Source: Candidatus Thorarchaeota archaeon (GTDB lineage Archaea > Asgardarchaeota > Thorarchaeia > Thorarchaeales > Thorarchaeaceae). From it: 5,488 nucleotides of DNA. Under the pieces are notes generated by a model. That model ran no database searches and was not told the DNA's origin. It saw nothing but the letters and a program-made list of their open reading frames with translations. Positions 1 through 5,225 of this stretch are shown here, piece after piece (within the stretch, counting starts at the first letter, position 1; each line of letters begins with the position of its first letter). The stretch is from contig DAOWDY010000273.1 in assembly GCA_030638785.1 (NCBI GenBank), positions 1 through 5,488 of the forward strand, read 5' to 3'. The position numbers and the translations under genes are program-made.

Positions 1-585
1 AAGAGGAACTCTCTCACTGATAATGACACCATGCTTGGTGAGTTGTCTTAATTTGTCAGGATTGTTGGTGAGCAATCTAATTGATTTCACACCTAGTGTT
101 CTAAGTATATGTGCTGCAACGCCGTAGTCACGTTGATCAGGCTGCCATCCTAATGCCAGATTTGCCTCTATTGTATCGAGCCCTTTGTCCTGCAAAGAAT
201 ACGCCTTAATTTTTTCAGTCAATCCGATATTGCGTCCTTCCTGTCGGAGATAGAGCAAGACGCCTTCGCCTTCTTCTTCAATTCGTTTTAGTGAGTCTAT
301 TAGTTGTTCACGACAATCGCATCTCTTGCTTCCCATAACGTCACCAGTCAGACATTCAGAATGAACTCTCACTAACACGTTATCCTTGTTCATAATATCC
401 CCCTTGACAATGGCAGTGTGTTCTTTTCCATCGCAGGGACTAACCAATGCGCAGATCTGAAACTGTCCAAACTGACTTGGGAGATCAGCAATTCCAACTA
501 ATTGGACACAACAATCATAGGGCTCACATCTATGTTCACTACTTGCCTCAATGAGCATTTCGATCTGTTCTGGAGAAATCTTCAT
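1..585 (-). CDS. ribA: GTP cyclohydrolase II (3' end cut by window edge)
   Basis: Zn-dependent cytosolic enzyme that opens and deformylates GTP to 2,5-diamino-6-ribosylamino-4(3H)-pyrimidinone 5'-phosphate, the first step towards riboflavin and, through 5-amino-6-ribitylaminouracil, towards F420. I translated 195 residues from ATG 585 with no stop before the window edge. The zinc-ligand segment HSECLTG...RCDC supplies Cys78, Cys89 and Cys91 (E. coli Cys54, 65, 67). YLRQEGRNIGL lies at 112-122. Tyr129, Asp150 and Arg152 align with the E. coli active-site Tyr105, Asp126 and Arg128. LLTNNPDKL is at 171-179 and SERVPL at 190-195, so only about 25 C-terminal residues should be missing. The N-terminus is about 24 residues longer than in E. 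coli, with no sign of a fused RibB domain: a stand-alone RibA. The start is supported by AGGAGG at 596-601. It is divergent from the F420 oxidoreductase gene. All catalytic residues visible in this part are intact. Most archaea start this pathway with ArfA instead, so a bacterial-type enzyme here is notable and may reflect transfer. Confidence 0.95.
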   Translation of the reverse strand, partial: MKISPEQIEMLIEASSEHRCEPYDCCVQLVGIADLPSQFGQFQICALVSPCDGKEHTAIVKGDIMNKDNVLVRVHSECLTGDVMGSKRCDCREQLIDSLKRIEEEGEGVLLYLRQEGRNIGLTEKIKAYSLQDKGLDTIEANLALGWQPDQRDYGVAAHILRTLGVKSIRLLTNNPDKLRQLTKHGVIISERVPL

Positions 586-595
586 CCTTCTTATG

Positions 596-601
596 CCTCC
601 T
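596..601 (-). promoter_or_regulatory. Shine-Dalgarno of ribA
   Basis: On the minus strand AGGAGG lies 10 nt before ATG 585. It is the strongest ribosome-binding motif in the window and fixes the ribA start; a TAA lies in the stretch between it and the start codon. Confidence 0.6.
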
Positions 602-623
602 GACAACCACAAATCTCATACGT

Positions 624-636
624 GATATATTTTTAG
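624..636 (-). promoter_or_regulatory. Probable TATA box of ribA
   Basis: On the minus strand the sequence reads CTAAAAATATATC, an A/T-rich archaeal TATA-box candidate. Its centre is about 45 nt upstream of the ribA start. Initiation about 25 nt downstream would fall near 602-605 and give a short leader carrying the AGGAGG. The placement is inferred from archaeal promoter geometry and no start site is known. Confidence 0.4.
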
Positions 637-671
637 CTAGACACCCTTCCATAGAAATTCTTCATAAAGTG

Positions 672-679
672 TTAAATAG
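672..679 (+). promoter_or_regulatory. Possible TATA box of the FrhB-like/THEP1 unit
   Basis: TTAAATAG, preceded by the A-rich stretch ATAAAGTG that could serve as a BRE, lies about 45 nt before ATG 720. Initiation near 700 would leave a leader of about 20 nt. That leader contains AGGTTGTGAT (705-714), which matches the full anti-SD complement AGGAGGTGAT at 8 of 10 positions and ends 5 nt before the ATG. The motif is weak and the call is tentative. Confidence 0.35.
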
Positions 680-719
680 CAGTATCAAAGTGGATTTTGA
701 AACTAGGTTGTGATTTTCC

Positions 720-1787
720 ATGACACCAGATGTAGAAGGAAGTCTTGAAATTTCTCAAGAGTGGTTGAAAGAGAATACTAAACGATACGCATTCAAGAAG
801 TTGGAAAGAGAGATCATCAAAACGGAAGTTTGCGTGGAATGTGGACTGTGTGTTGCCAATTGCCCTGTTGATGCCATTACAGGTGAGCGTGTAGACAACA
901 AGTATGTACCACAGCTCACAGGGAAGTGTACGTCATGTGGTATATGCTACGCGATGTGCCCAAGAACTAAGATACTTCCGGAGCAACTTCTTGGCGAATA
1001 CAAAACTATCTGGCGTGCAAAGAGAACAACTGAGGGTGGAAAGCGACAGGATGGCGGAGTCGCGACAGCCCTAATGGCAGCAGGTCTTAGAAAGAAGAGC
1101 CTCGATGCAGCAGTGGTTGCAATTCAGGGTGAAAATCCTTGGTTACCTGAAACATTAATCGCTACAACAGAAGAAGAGGTAATGAGCAGTGGAGGCACCA
1201 TTTATACCCATACACCCATCGTTGCTGGAATGATGAAGGCATTCCGTGAAGGCGACTCAAAAGTTGCAGTAGTAGGTACTGCTTGCAATCTAGATGCAAT
1301 CACTCGACTCCAGATCCATACTGCAGGATACTTGTCAGTTGACAAGGATGCAGATGTAACAAAGTTAGGACTATTCTGTATGGAATCATTTGATTATGAC
1401 AGATTGAAAACCTACCTGAAGGATAATGGTATCGACATTCAGAAAGTCACTCGAATGGCAATTGCAGGAGGTAAGTTCACGGTTTCTGATGGTGATGAAC
1501 AACATGAATGGCCAGTCAAAGACCTCGACGTCGCTGCTGCGAAGTCTTGTTCTTATTGCCATGACCTGACAGCGAAGAATGCTGATATATCATGCGGGAA
1601 TATTGGTTCAGATGAGGGATATACAACAGTGATTGTCCGGACAGACAAAGGAGAGAAGTTCCTTCTTCAATGCGTCAAAGAAGGTTTGATAGAAGCTGAA
1701 CCTCTAGAAGAAAAAGCCATCAGAATTATTGGTAATGTTGCTAGAAGTAAGGCAACAAAATACTACAAGATGAAACCAGTACATTGA
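720..1787 (+). CDS. F420 oxidoreductase, FrhB/FpoF family, with N-terminal 2x[4Fe-4S] ferredoxin domain
   Basis: A 355-residue cytosolic flavo-iron-sulfur protein expected to bind FAD and pass electrons between F420 and iron-sulfur clusters. Residues 38-48 (C38, C41, C44, C48, then Pro) and 70-80 (C70, C73, C76, C80, then Pro) are two [4Fe-4S] motifs. The FrhB-type module follows: RQDGGVATAL (109-118), SSGGTIYTHTP (156-166), VVGTACNLDAI (184-194), LGLFCMESF (216-224), then CSYCHDLTAKNADIS (277-291) and GNIGSDEGYTTVIVRT (293-308), which are typical of this family. Length and order fit FpoF/FqoF (about 340-350 residues) rather than bare FrhB (about 280). No hydrogenase, formate dehydrogenase or Fpo membrane subunit lies beside it in the window, so the partner cannot be named; an orphan F420H2:ferredoxin oxidoreductase is one reasonable reading. 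The THEP1 family gene begins 10 nt downstream and is probably co-transcribed. Family assignment is firm, the exact electron partner is unknown. Confidence 0.92.
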   Translation: MTPDVEGSLEISQEWLKENTKRYAFKKLEREIIKTEVCVECGLCVANCPVDAITGERVDNKYVPQLTGKCTSCGICYAMCPRTKILPEQLLGEYKTIWRAKRTTEGGKRQDGGVATALMAAGLRKKSLDAAVVAIQGENPWLPETLIATTEEEVMSSGGTIYTHTPIVAGMMKAFREGDSKVAVVGTACNLDAITRLQIHTAGYLSVDKDADVTKLGLFCMESFDYDRLKTYLKDNGIDIQKVTRMAIAGGKFTVSDGDEQHEWPVKDLDVAAAKSCSYCHDLTAKNADISCGNIGSDEGYTTVIVRTDKGEKFLLQCVKEGLIEAEPLEEKAIRIIGNVARSKATKYYKMKPVH

Positions 1788-1791
1788 CCTC

Positions 1792-1796
1792 GAAGG
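1792..1796 (+). promoter_or_regulatory. Shine-Dalgarno that bears on the THEP1 gene start
   Basis: GAAGG lies in the 10-nt gap after the upstream stop. It is 1 nt from ATG 1798, too close for normal use, but 7 nt from the in-frame GTG at 1804. This favours the GTG as the initiation codon. Confidence 0.45.
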
Positions 1797-1797
1797 C

Positions 1798-2307
1798 ATG
1801 AATGTGAATATCTTACTTACTGGCAAACCGGGAATTGGAAAAAGTACAATCATCCAGAAGGTAGTAGAATCTATAGGGTCTGCACGAGCAGCAGGATTCT
1901 GGACATTGGAGGTACGGATTGAAGGACGAAGAGTTGGATTCTCGATACAAACGGTAGATGGAGTGGTTGGAACTCTTGCAGACGTCAATCTATCTGTGGG
2001 TCCTCGTGTTGGCAAGTATGTTGTTAGCGTTAAACATGTGGATGAGGTGGCAATTCCTGCAATGCAAAGAGCAAGGAATTCAGATTGTGTCATCATAATT
2101 GATGAGATTGGTTCAATGGAATTGAAATCAGCAAGATTTGGTCCAGAGGTTCGCAAGTGTCTTGATACTGGAAGAGTCCTAGGAACTCTTCAACTTCGGA
2201 AGGGAGAATTTCAGGATGAAGTGAGATCTCGATTGGATGTAAGAATAATTAACGTAACACCTGAGAACAGGGATTCGCTCCCTGCTCAGGTTATTGGTAT
2301 GCTCTAG
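1798..2307 (+). CDS. THEP1 family nucleoside-triphosphatase (P-loop NTPase)
   Basis: A 169-residue cytosolic P-loop protein of the THEP1/NTPCR family. Characterised members hydrolyse ATP, GTP and other NTPs slowly, and their cellular role is not settled. Walker A is G9-K-P-G-I-G-K-S-T17. Walker B with its family extension is VIIIDEIGSMEL (98-109, Asp102-Glu103), the DEIG(K/S)MEL signature. GPRVGKYVV (68-76) matches the family's G-R-Y-V segment, and RRVGF (44-48) the preceding strand region. Length is normal for the family (about 170-190). It follows the F420 oxidoreductase by 10 nt and probably shares its transcript. The stop is one base from the stop of the convergent surface-protein gene. 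ATG 1798 has its Shine-Dalgarno only 1 nt away; GTG 1804 gives MNILLTGKPGIGKST, closer to the usual family N-terminus, so the real protein may be 167 residues. A link to F420 metabolism is not evident beyond position. Confidence 0.92.
   Translation: MNVNILLTGKPGIGKSTIIQKVVESIGSARAAGFWTLEVRIEGRRVGFSIQTVDGVVGTLADVNLSVGPRVGKYVVSVKHVDEVAIPAMQRARNSDCVIIIDEIGSMELKSARFGPEVRKCLDTGRVLGTLQLRKGEFQDEVRSRLDVRIINVTPENRDSLPAQVIGML
2259..2291. terminator. Strong hairpin at a convergent gene junction (possible bidirectional terminator)
   Basis: The arms CCTGAG (2260-2265) and CAGGGA (2268-2273), separated by a two-base AA bulge, pair exactly with TCCCTG (2279-2284) and CTCAGG (2285-2290) around the loop TTCGC. 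One more A-T pair (2259/2291) closes the stem, for 13 pairs in all. It lies inside the THEP1 family gene, 13 nt before its stop codon, and 17 nt downstream of the surface-protein stop on the other strand. No strong U-tract follows on either side, so termination is only one reading; 3'-end protection or a chance coding palindrome are others. Confidence 0.4.
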
Positions 2308-2308
2308 T

Positions 2309-4054
2309 CTACCTGGTCTTCGTTCTGAAGTATAACCAGATAACTGCAATAGATGAGAGAAGACCTATAGCTAGGACACCACCCCAAAGGGCTATAGGAA
2401 TACCTTCTGCGCTTTGCGCATCGACCTTGTAGAGGAGCCATTCAGTAGTATGAACATTGTTCACAGATGAGTTGTCCACAGCGATGACGCGATATGTAAC
2501 ATTAACACCATGATTGAACTCACCAAGCGGGGCAACGTAGAAGTCGTTATTCTCAGGAATCATGTCCATCTCTTCAGAAGATGTTACGTCTCCCGTGTGC
2601 CATTCTATTGTGATGCTCGAGATGTTGTTCAGGTCCCAGACATAAGCTTGGACAGTAACATTGTTACTGGATACTGTAGTGTAGGACTCTATGACTCTGA
2701 CCTCAGTAATCGTTGGTAGGTGAGCATCTGGTGTCACCGTGACAACTGTGATGTTTACTGTGGTCTGATTGAAGTAGTCATTCAGGGTCATGTTGTAGAT
2801 GTGTTCCCCAACAGCAAGTCCATCTACTGAGATAGATAGATTCTCACCTCTCCAGGTTCCATTCATCAACACCTCACCATCTTTAGTGAGGTTATACAAC
2901 CGTGGATTGCTTTCCTCTGCAGTCCAGTTTAATGTATACCCTGAATATCCTTCTTCATATGAGAAGTCCTCGGTGGCATTCACTACTGGAGCTCTGATAT
3001 CCTCATAGATTGTAACATTGACTGAATCAGTGGAGTTGTAGCCAAAATCATCAAAGAGAGTCAGGTTGAACGTGTAATTACCCAGATACATTCGGTCAAC
3101 AACAAATGTAAGGTTCAATCCTTCAGGATCGCTGAAGGACCATGGTTCTTCTGTCACGTTTGAAGGGATTCCTACAACTGCAGAAGTATTCCCATAACTA
3201 GTGTCGTTATACAGAATCACCACTTCCATTGTGTAGTTCACCGGATTGCTATCATACGTAAACCATACAATCTCGTGCCCTAAGTTTCCAAATTCGTACG
3301 ATATATCATCAGGGGATGAAATTACAGGAGCTGTAAGATCTTCAAATACAGTAAGATTTACGAAACTCGTTGAGTTGAAACCTAAGGTATCATTGACAAA
3401 CAACGTGTAGAAGTACCAGCGAGAAGAATTCAGACCATCAACACTGATTGATATATTATCACCATTCCAATCTCCTGCCTCAATTACAGTATCATTACTT
3501 GTGGTTTCATTGGACATTCGTGTGATATTGTAAGTATGAGGGTTCGTTTCAGTGATATTCCATTCAATCGTATGCCCAAAACTTCCGACTTCATAAGAGA
3601 AATCATCTGGTGTGGAAATTATTGGGGCAAGTTCATCAGCTATCACTGTGACAACAACTTCATCGGTGATAGTTTCGTTATTATCATCGAATATCTGACA
3701 TATATATGTGAAAACAATATCCAATGTGTGCGTAAGATTGTCATCATAGAGATGATCCAAATCTACCGTGATCAGTTCACCGTCCCAAGTTCCTGAATCG
3801 TGAATCTCTTCGTCTCTAGTCACTGTGAAATTTTTCGGATTATCAGTAGTCGCATTCCATGAGATAATCTCTCCACGGGAACCATTCTCAAATGTCAGGT
3901 CTGCAGGAGAATCAATAGATATCTCAGCCAACGCAAAATTCCGTGATACATCAGGCATCGATGTCGAACCAAGAAGTCCTGCAGCGTATGGGGATATGAC
4001 TAGCCATGTAAGAAGTGCTGTTAGAATCACTGTATTGGTGCGTTTTGAGAACAT
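2309..4054 (-). CDS. Cell-surface glycoprotein with Ig-like repeats and C-terminal membrane anchor
   Basis: A 581-residue secreted, membrane-anchored protein. Residues 9-29 form a hydrophobic signal segment after a basic start (K4, R5), with cleavage plausible near 24-44. Four related all-beta, probably Ig-like/fibronectin-like repeats follow: about 45-144, 145-243, 244-356 and 357-447. Each opens with a SP(A/D)D-x-x-(F/Y)-E-x-G-x-x-G-x-x-I-x-W-type segment followed by an N-P, and three end in -AP. A further beta-rich domain fills 448-550, and 552-576 is a transmembrane helix with the short basic tail RTKTR. I count 35 N-x-S/T sequons, so heavy N-glycosylation is likely. Repeats of this style are familiar from large surface proteins of Asgard archaea (recalled, not searched). 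A role in the cell envelope, adhesion or contact is probable but no ligand is evident. The start has AGGAAG at 4063-4068, 8 nt upstream, with a second copy at 4072-4077. It is transcribed alone, convergent with the THEP1 gene and divergent from the longin/zinc-ribbon gene. Confidence 0.85.
   Translation of the reverse strand: MFSKRTNTVILTALLTWLVISPYAAGLLGSTSMPDVSRNFALAEISIDSPADLTFENGSRGEIISWNATTDNPKNFTVTRDEEIHDSGTWDGELITVDLDHLYDDNLTHTLDIVFTYICQIFDDNNETITDEVVVTVIADELAPIISTPDDFSYEVGSFGHTIEWNITETNPHTYNITRMSNETTSNDTVIEAGDWNGDNISISVDGLNSSRWYFYTLFVNDTLGFNSTSFVNLTVFEDLTAPVISSPDDISYEFGNLGHEIVWFTYDSNPVNYTMEVVILYNDTSYGNTSAVVGIPSNVTEEPWSFSDPEGLNLTFVVDRMYLGNYTFNLTLFDDFGYNSTDSVNVTIYEDIRAPVVNATEDFSYEEGYSGYTLNWTAEESNPRLYNLTKDGEVLMNGTWRGENLSISVDGLAVGEHIYNMTLNDYFNQTTVNITVVTVTPDAHLPTITEVRVIESYTTVSSNNVTVQAYVWDLNNISSITIEWHTGDVTSSEEMDMIPENNDFYVAPLGEFNHGVNVTYRVIAVDNSSVNNVHTTEWLLYKVDAQSAEGIPIALWGGVLAIGLLSSIAVIWLYFRTKTR
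2714..3922 (-). repeat. Four tandem Ig-like protein repeats
   Basis: Protein-level repeats within the surface glycoprotein: unit 1 at 3623-3922, unit 2 at 3326-3622, unit 3 at 2987-3325 and unit 4 at 2714-2986, of about 100, 99, 113 and 91 residues. Shared landmarks are E-x-G-x-x-G near the start, a Trp about five residues later, an N-P six to eight residues after that, and, in units 1, 2 and 4, (T/D)W-x-G-(E/D)-x-(I/L) in the middle. Unit 3 has instead a longer, divergent centre. DNA identity is low, so this is old duplication, not a recent tandem array. Confidence 0.75.
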
Positions 4055-4062
4055 ATCGAGGA

Positions 4063-4077
4063 CTTCCTGTACTTCCT
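4063..4077 (-). promoter_or_regulatory. Paired Shine-Dalgarno motifs of the surface-protein gene
   Basis: AGGAAG occurs twice on the minus strand, at 4063-4068 (8 nt from ATG 4054) and 4072-4077. The nearer copy supports the chosen start. Confidence 0.45.
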
Positions 4078-4113
4078 TAATCGCAGCGTGTCCGGTCGAA
4101 CCTTAGAGTTGTG

Positions 4114-4121
4114 TTTTATAG
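4114..4121 (-). promoter_or_regulatory. Probable TATA box of the surface-protein gene
   Basis: CTATAAAA on the minus strand, preceded by the purine-rich CGAAGA as a BRE candidate, is the best TATA box in the window. Initiation about 25 nt downstream would be near 4092 and give a leader of about 38 nt that contains both AGGAAG motifs. Confidence 0.5.
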
Positions 4122-4227
4122 TCTTCGGTGTCTTCCTAAATGTACTACGGAATCCGAGGTGGTTTATCGAGAGAATCCTATTAAGGAGCCTCGTTCAGAT
4201 ACCAGTACTTGAATGCGAATGCAATGC

Positions 4228-4234
4228 GGTGGAG
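4228..4234 (+). promoter_or_regulatory. Shine-Dalgarno of the longin/zinc-ribbon gene
   Basis: GGTGGAG ends 9 nt before ATG 4244. It decides that start over the open-frame ATG at 4088, which has no comparable motif and would add 52 residues overlapping the promoter region of the divergent gene. Confidence 0.55.
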
Positions 4235-4243
4235 CAAAGTCTC

Positions 4244-5164
4244 ATGCCGAAAGCGATGTATGCGATTTGGTGGGACGATAATCTAGGTCCCTTCGTTGGA
4301 AGAACTTGGCCAGAGAGTGAAAGCATCTCTGGAGAAGAAACTCTGAGAATCTTCATGGGTCATGGAGCTAAAATGGAGGCGAAGATAGGCTACACGAAAA
4401 TCCCTCAAGGTCTAGTCGTTTCATACATGGAAGCACCTAATTGTATAGCGGTCTTACTCGAAGAGGATGAAGATCCATCTCTAATAGAGCGTAATCTTCT
4501 ACGAATTGTACCGACTATTGATTTCTCTTCAAGTTCATGGGATGCAGAGATCAAGAAGGCATACAATGCTCTTGAGGAGATCATTCGCGAAACATCAAGT
4601 GAAAAGCTCCTGATGACACCAAGTATTAAGAAGATGATACGCGACATGTTTGAAGGACGCCTTCAAGTCATCAAACCTCAGCATGTGTTGTCAACTATTG
4701 ACAAATATCCTGATGCGAGAGAATATCTTGGAACAGATAGAGAAGAAGTCATTAGAACATTAAAGGATTTAGAGGACGCAGGTGTAATAATTCCCAAAAC
4801 ATATGGCCGAAGGATTGAGTGCAGACAATGCGGAAGTTCGGAAGTCAAAGTCACACTACAATGTCCTCAGTGCAATTCTGAAGAACTCTATAAAGTCTAT
4901 ACAGTTTTTTGTCCCCTCTGTAGTGATCAATTCCAGACTGTTCTGCTGGATGATATAACAGAGGTGAAATGCCTGAAATGTCAACTGGCAGTGAAGGTTT
5001 CAGATTTGGCAGTAGTAGACGTTGAGCCACTCTGTAATTCATGTGGCACTGCCTCAGCTGATCCTAAAATAGTCCTAACGTGTGCAGTCTGCGAAAAACA
5101 ACTCAAAGGTGCAGATTTACTTGCAGGAACAGGACTCGCATTTGTTCCCAACAAGAATGATTAA
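4244..5164 (+). CDS. Uncharacterised protein: longin-like N-terminal domain, possible winged helix, three zinc ribbons
   Basis: I do not recognise a named family for the 306-residue protein. Residues 1-117 read as beta 4-11 (AMYAIWWD), beta 15-22, helix 29-38, beta 44-52, beta 56-62, beta 66-73, helix 77-91, helix 97-117. This is the order of the longin fold, which is related to roadblock and is used in trafficking and GTPase-linked proteins. Residues 120-190 are helical, ending in a D-L-E-x-A-G-V-I-I turn-strand like a winged helix. Residues 193-283 carry six CxxC pairs: C193/196, C207/210, C223/226, C243/246, C264/267 and C280/283, enough for three zinc-binding ribbons. No signal peptide or membrane segment is seen. 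The ribbon region resembles in style archaeal zinc-ribbon output domains such as TackOD1, but this is only recollection. The start at 4244 rests on GGTGGAG 9 nt upstream; the frame is open back to 4088. mtd begins 61 nt downstream on the same strand. A DNA- or protein-binding adaptor is possible; function is unknown. Confidence 0.65.
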   Translation: MPKAMYAIWWDDNLGPFVGRTWPESESISGEETLRIFMGHGAKMEAKIGYTKIPQGLVVSYMEAPNCIAVLLEEDEDPSLIERNLLRIVPTIDFSSSSWDAEIKKAYNALEEIIRETSSEKLLMTPSIKKMIRDMFEGRLQVIKPQHVLSTIDKYPDAREYLGTDREEVIRTLKDLEDAGVIIPKTYGRRIECRQCGSSEVKVTLQCPQCNSEELYKVYTVFCPLCSDQFQTVLLDDITEVKCLKCQLAVKVSDLAVVDVEPLCNSCGTASADPKIVLTCAVCEKQLKGADLLAGTGLAFVPNKND

Positions 5165-5180
5165 GAATCTGATACCAACC

Positions 5181-5195
5181 ACAATTGTTTTTTGT
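5181..5195 (+). terminator. Possible T-tract terminator before mtd
   Basis: In the 61-nt gap after the zinc-ribbon gene, the 8-base palindrome ACAATTGT (5181-5188) overlaps a run of six T (5188-5193). Short T-tracts often end archaeal transcripts. No convincing TATA box or Shine-Dalgarno for mtd follows, so read-through into mtd is equally possible. Confidence 0.25.
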
Positions 5196-5225
5196 CACGA
5201 GTTGCTATCCGAGAAACTGATTATA

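Noticed and set aside
666..692. Direct repeat AAAGTG (666-671 and 687-692) as an operator
   Set aside because: Only six bases, with 15 nt between copies in A/T-rich sequence; chance is sufficient.
586..719. FMN riboswitch or small RNA upstream of ribA
   Set aside because: The 134-nt divergent spacer is A/T-rich, shows no conserved paired elements of an FMN aptamer, and is adequately explained by two promoters.
1704..2156. 150-codon open frame on the minus strand
   Set aside because: Antisense to the well-supported THEP1 family gene and the end of the FrhB-like gene; low-complexity Ser/Thr-rich translation with no recognisable motif.
2714..3922. Recent tandem DNA duplication in the surface-protein gene
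   Set aside because: The repeats are visible only at protein level; units differ in length and share little nucleotide identity.
2510..4106. Plus-strand open frames at 2510-2719, 2799-3008, 3536-3796 and 3825-4106
   Set aside because: All lie opposite the surface glycoprotein gene, whose signal peptide, repeats and membrane anchor are coherent; none has a good ribosome-binding site or a known motif.
4088..4243. Upstream extension of the longin/zinc-ribbon protein to ATG 4088
   Set aside because: It would cover the TATA box and leader of the divergent surface-protein gene, has no Shine-Dalgarno, and its 52 residues look like translated noncoding sequence; ATG 4244 has GGTGGAG at proper spacing.
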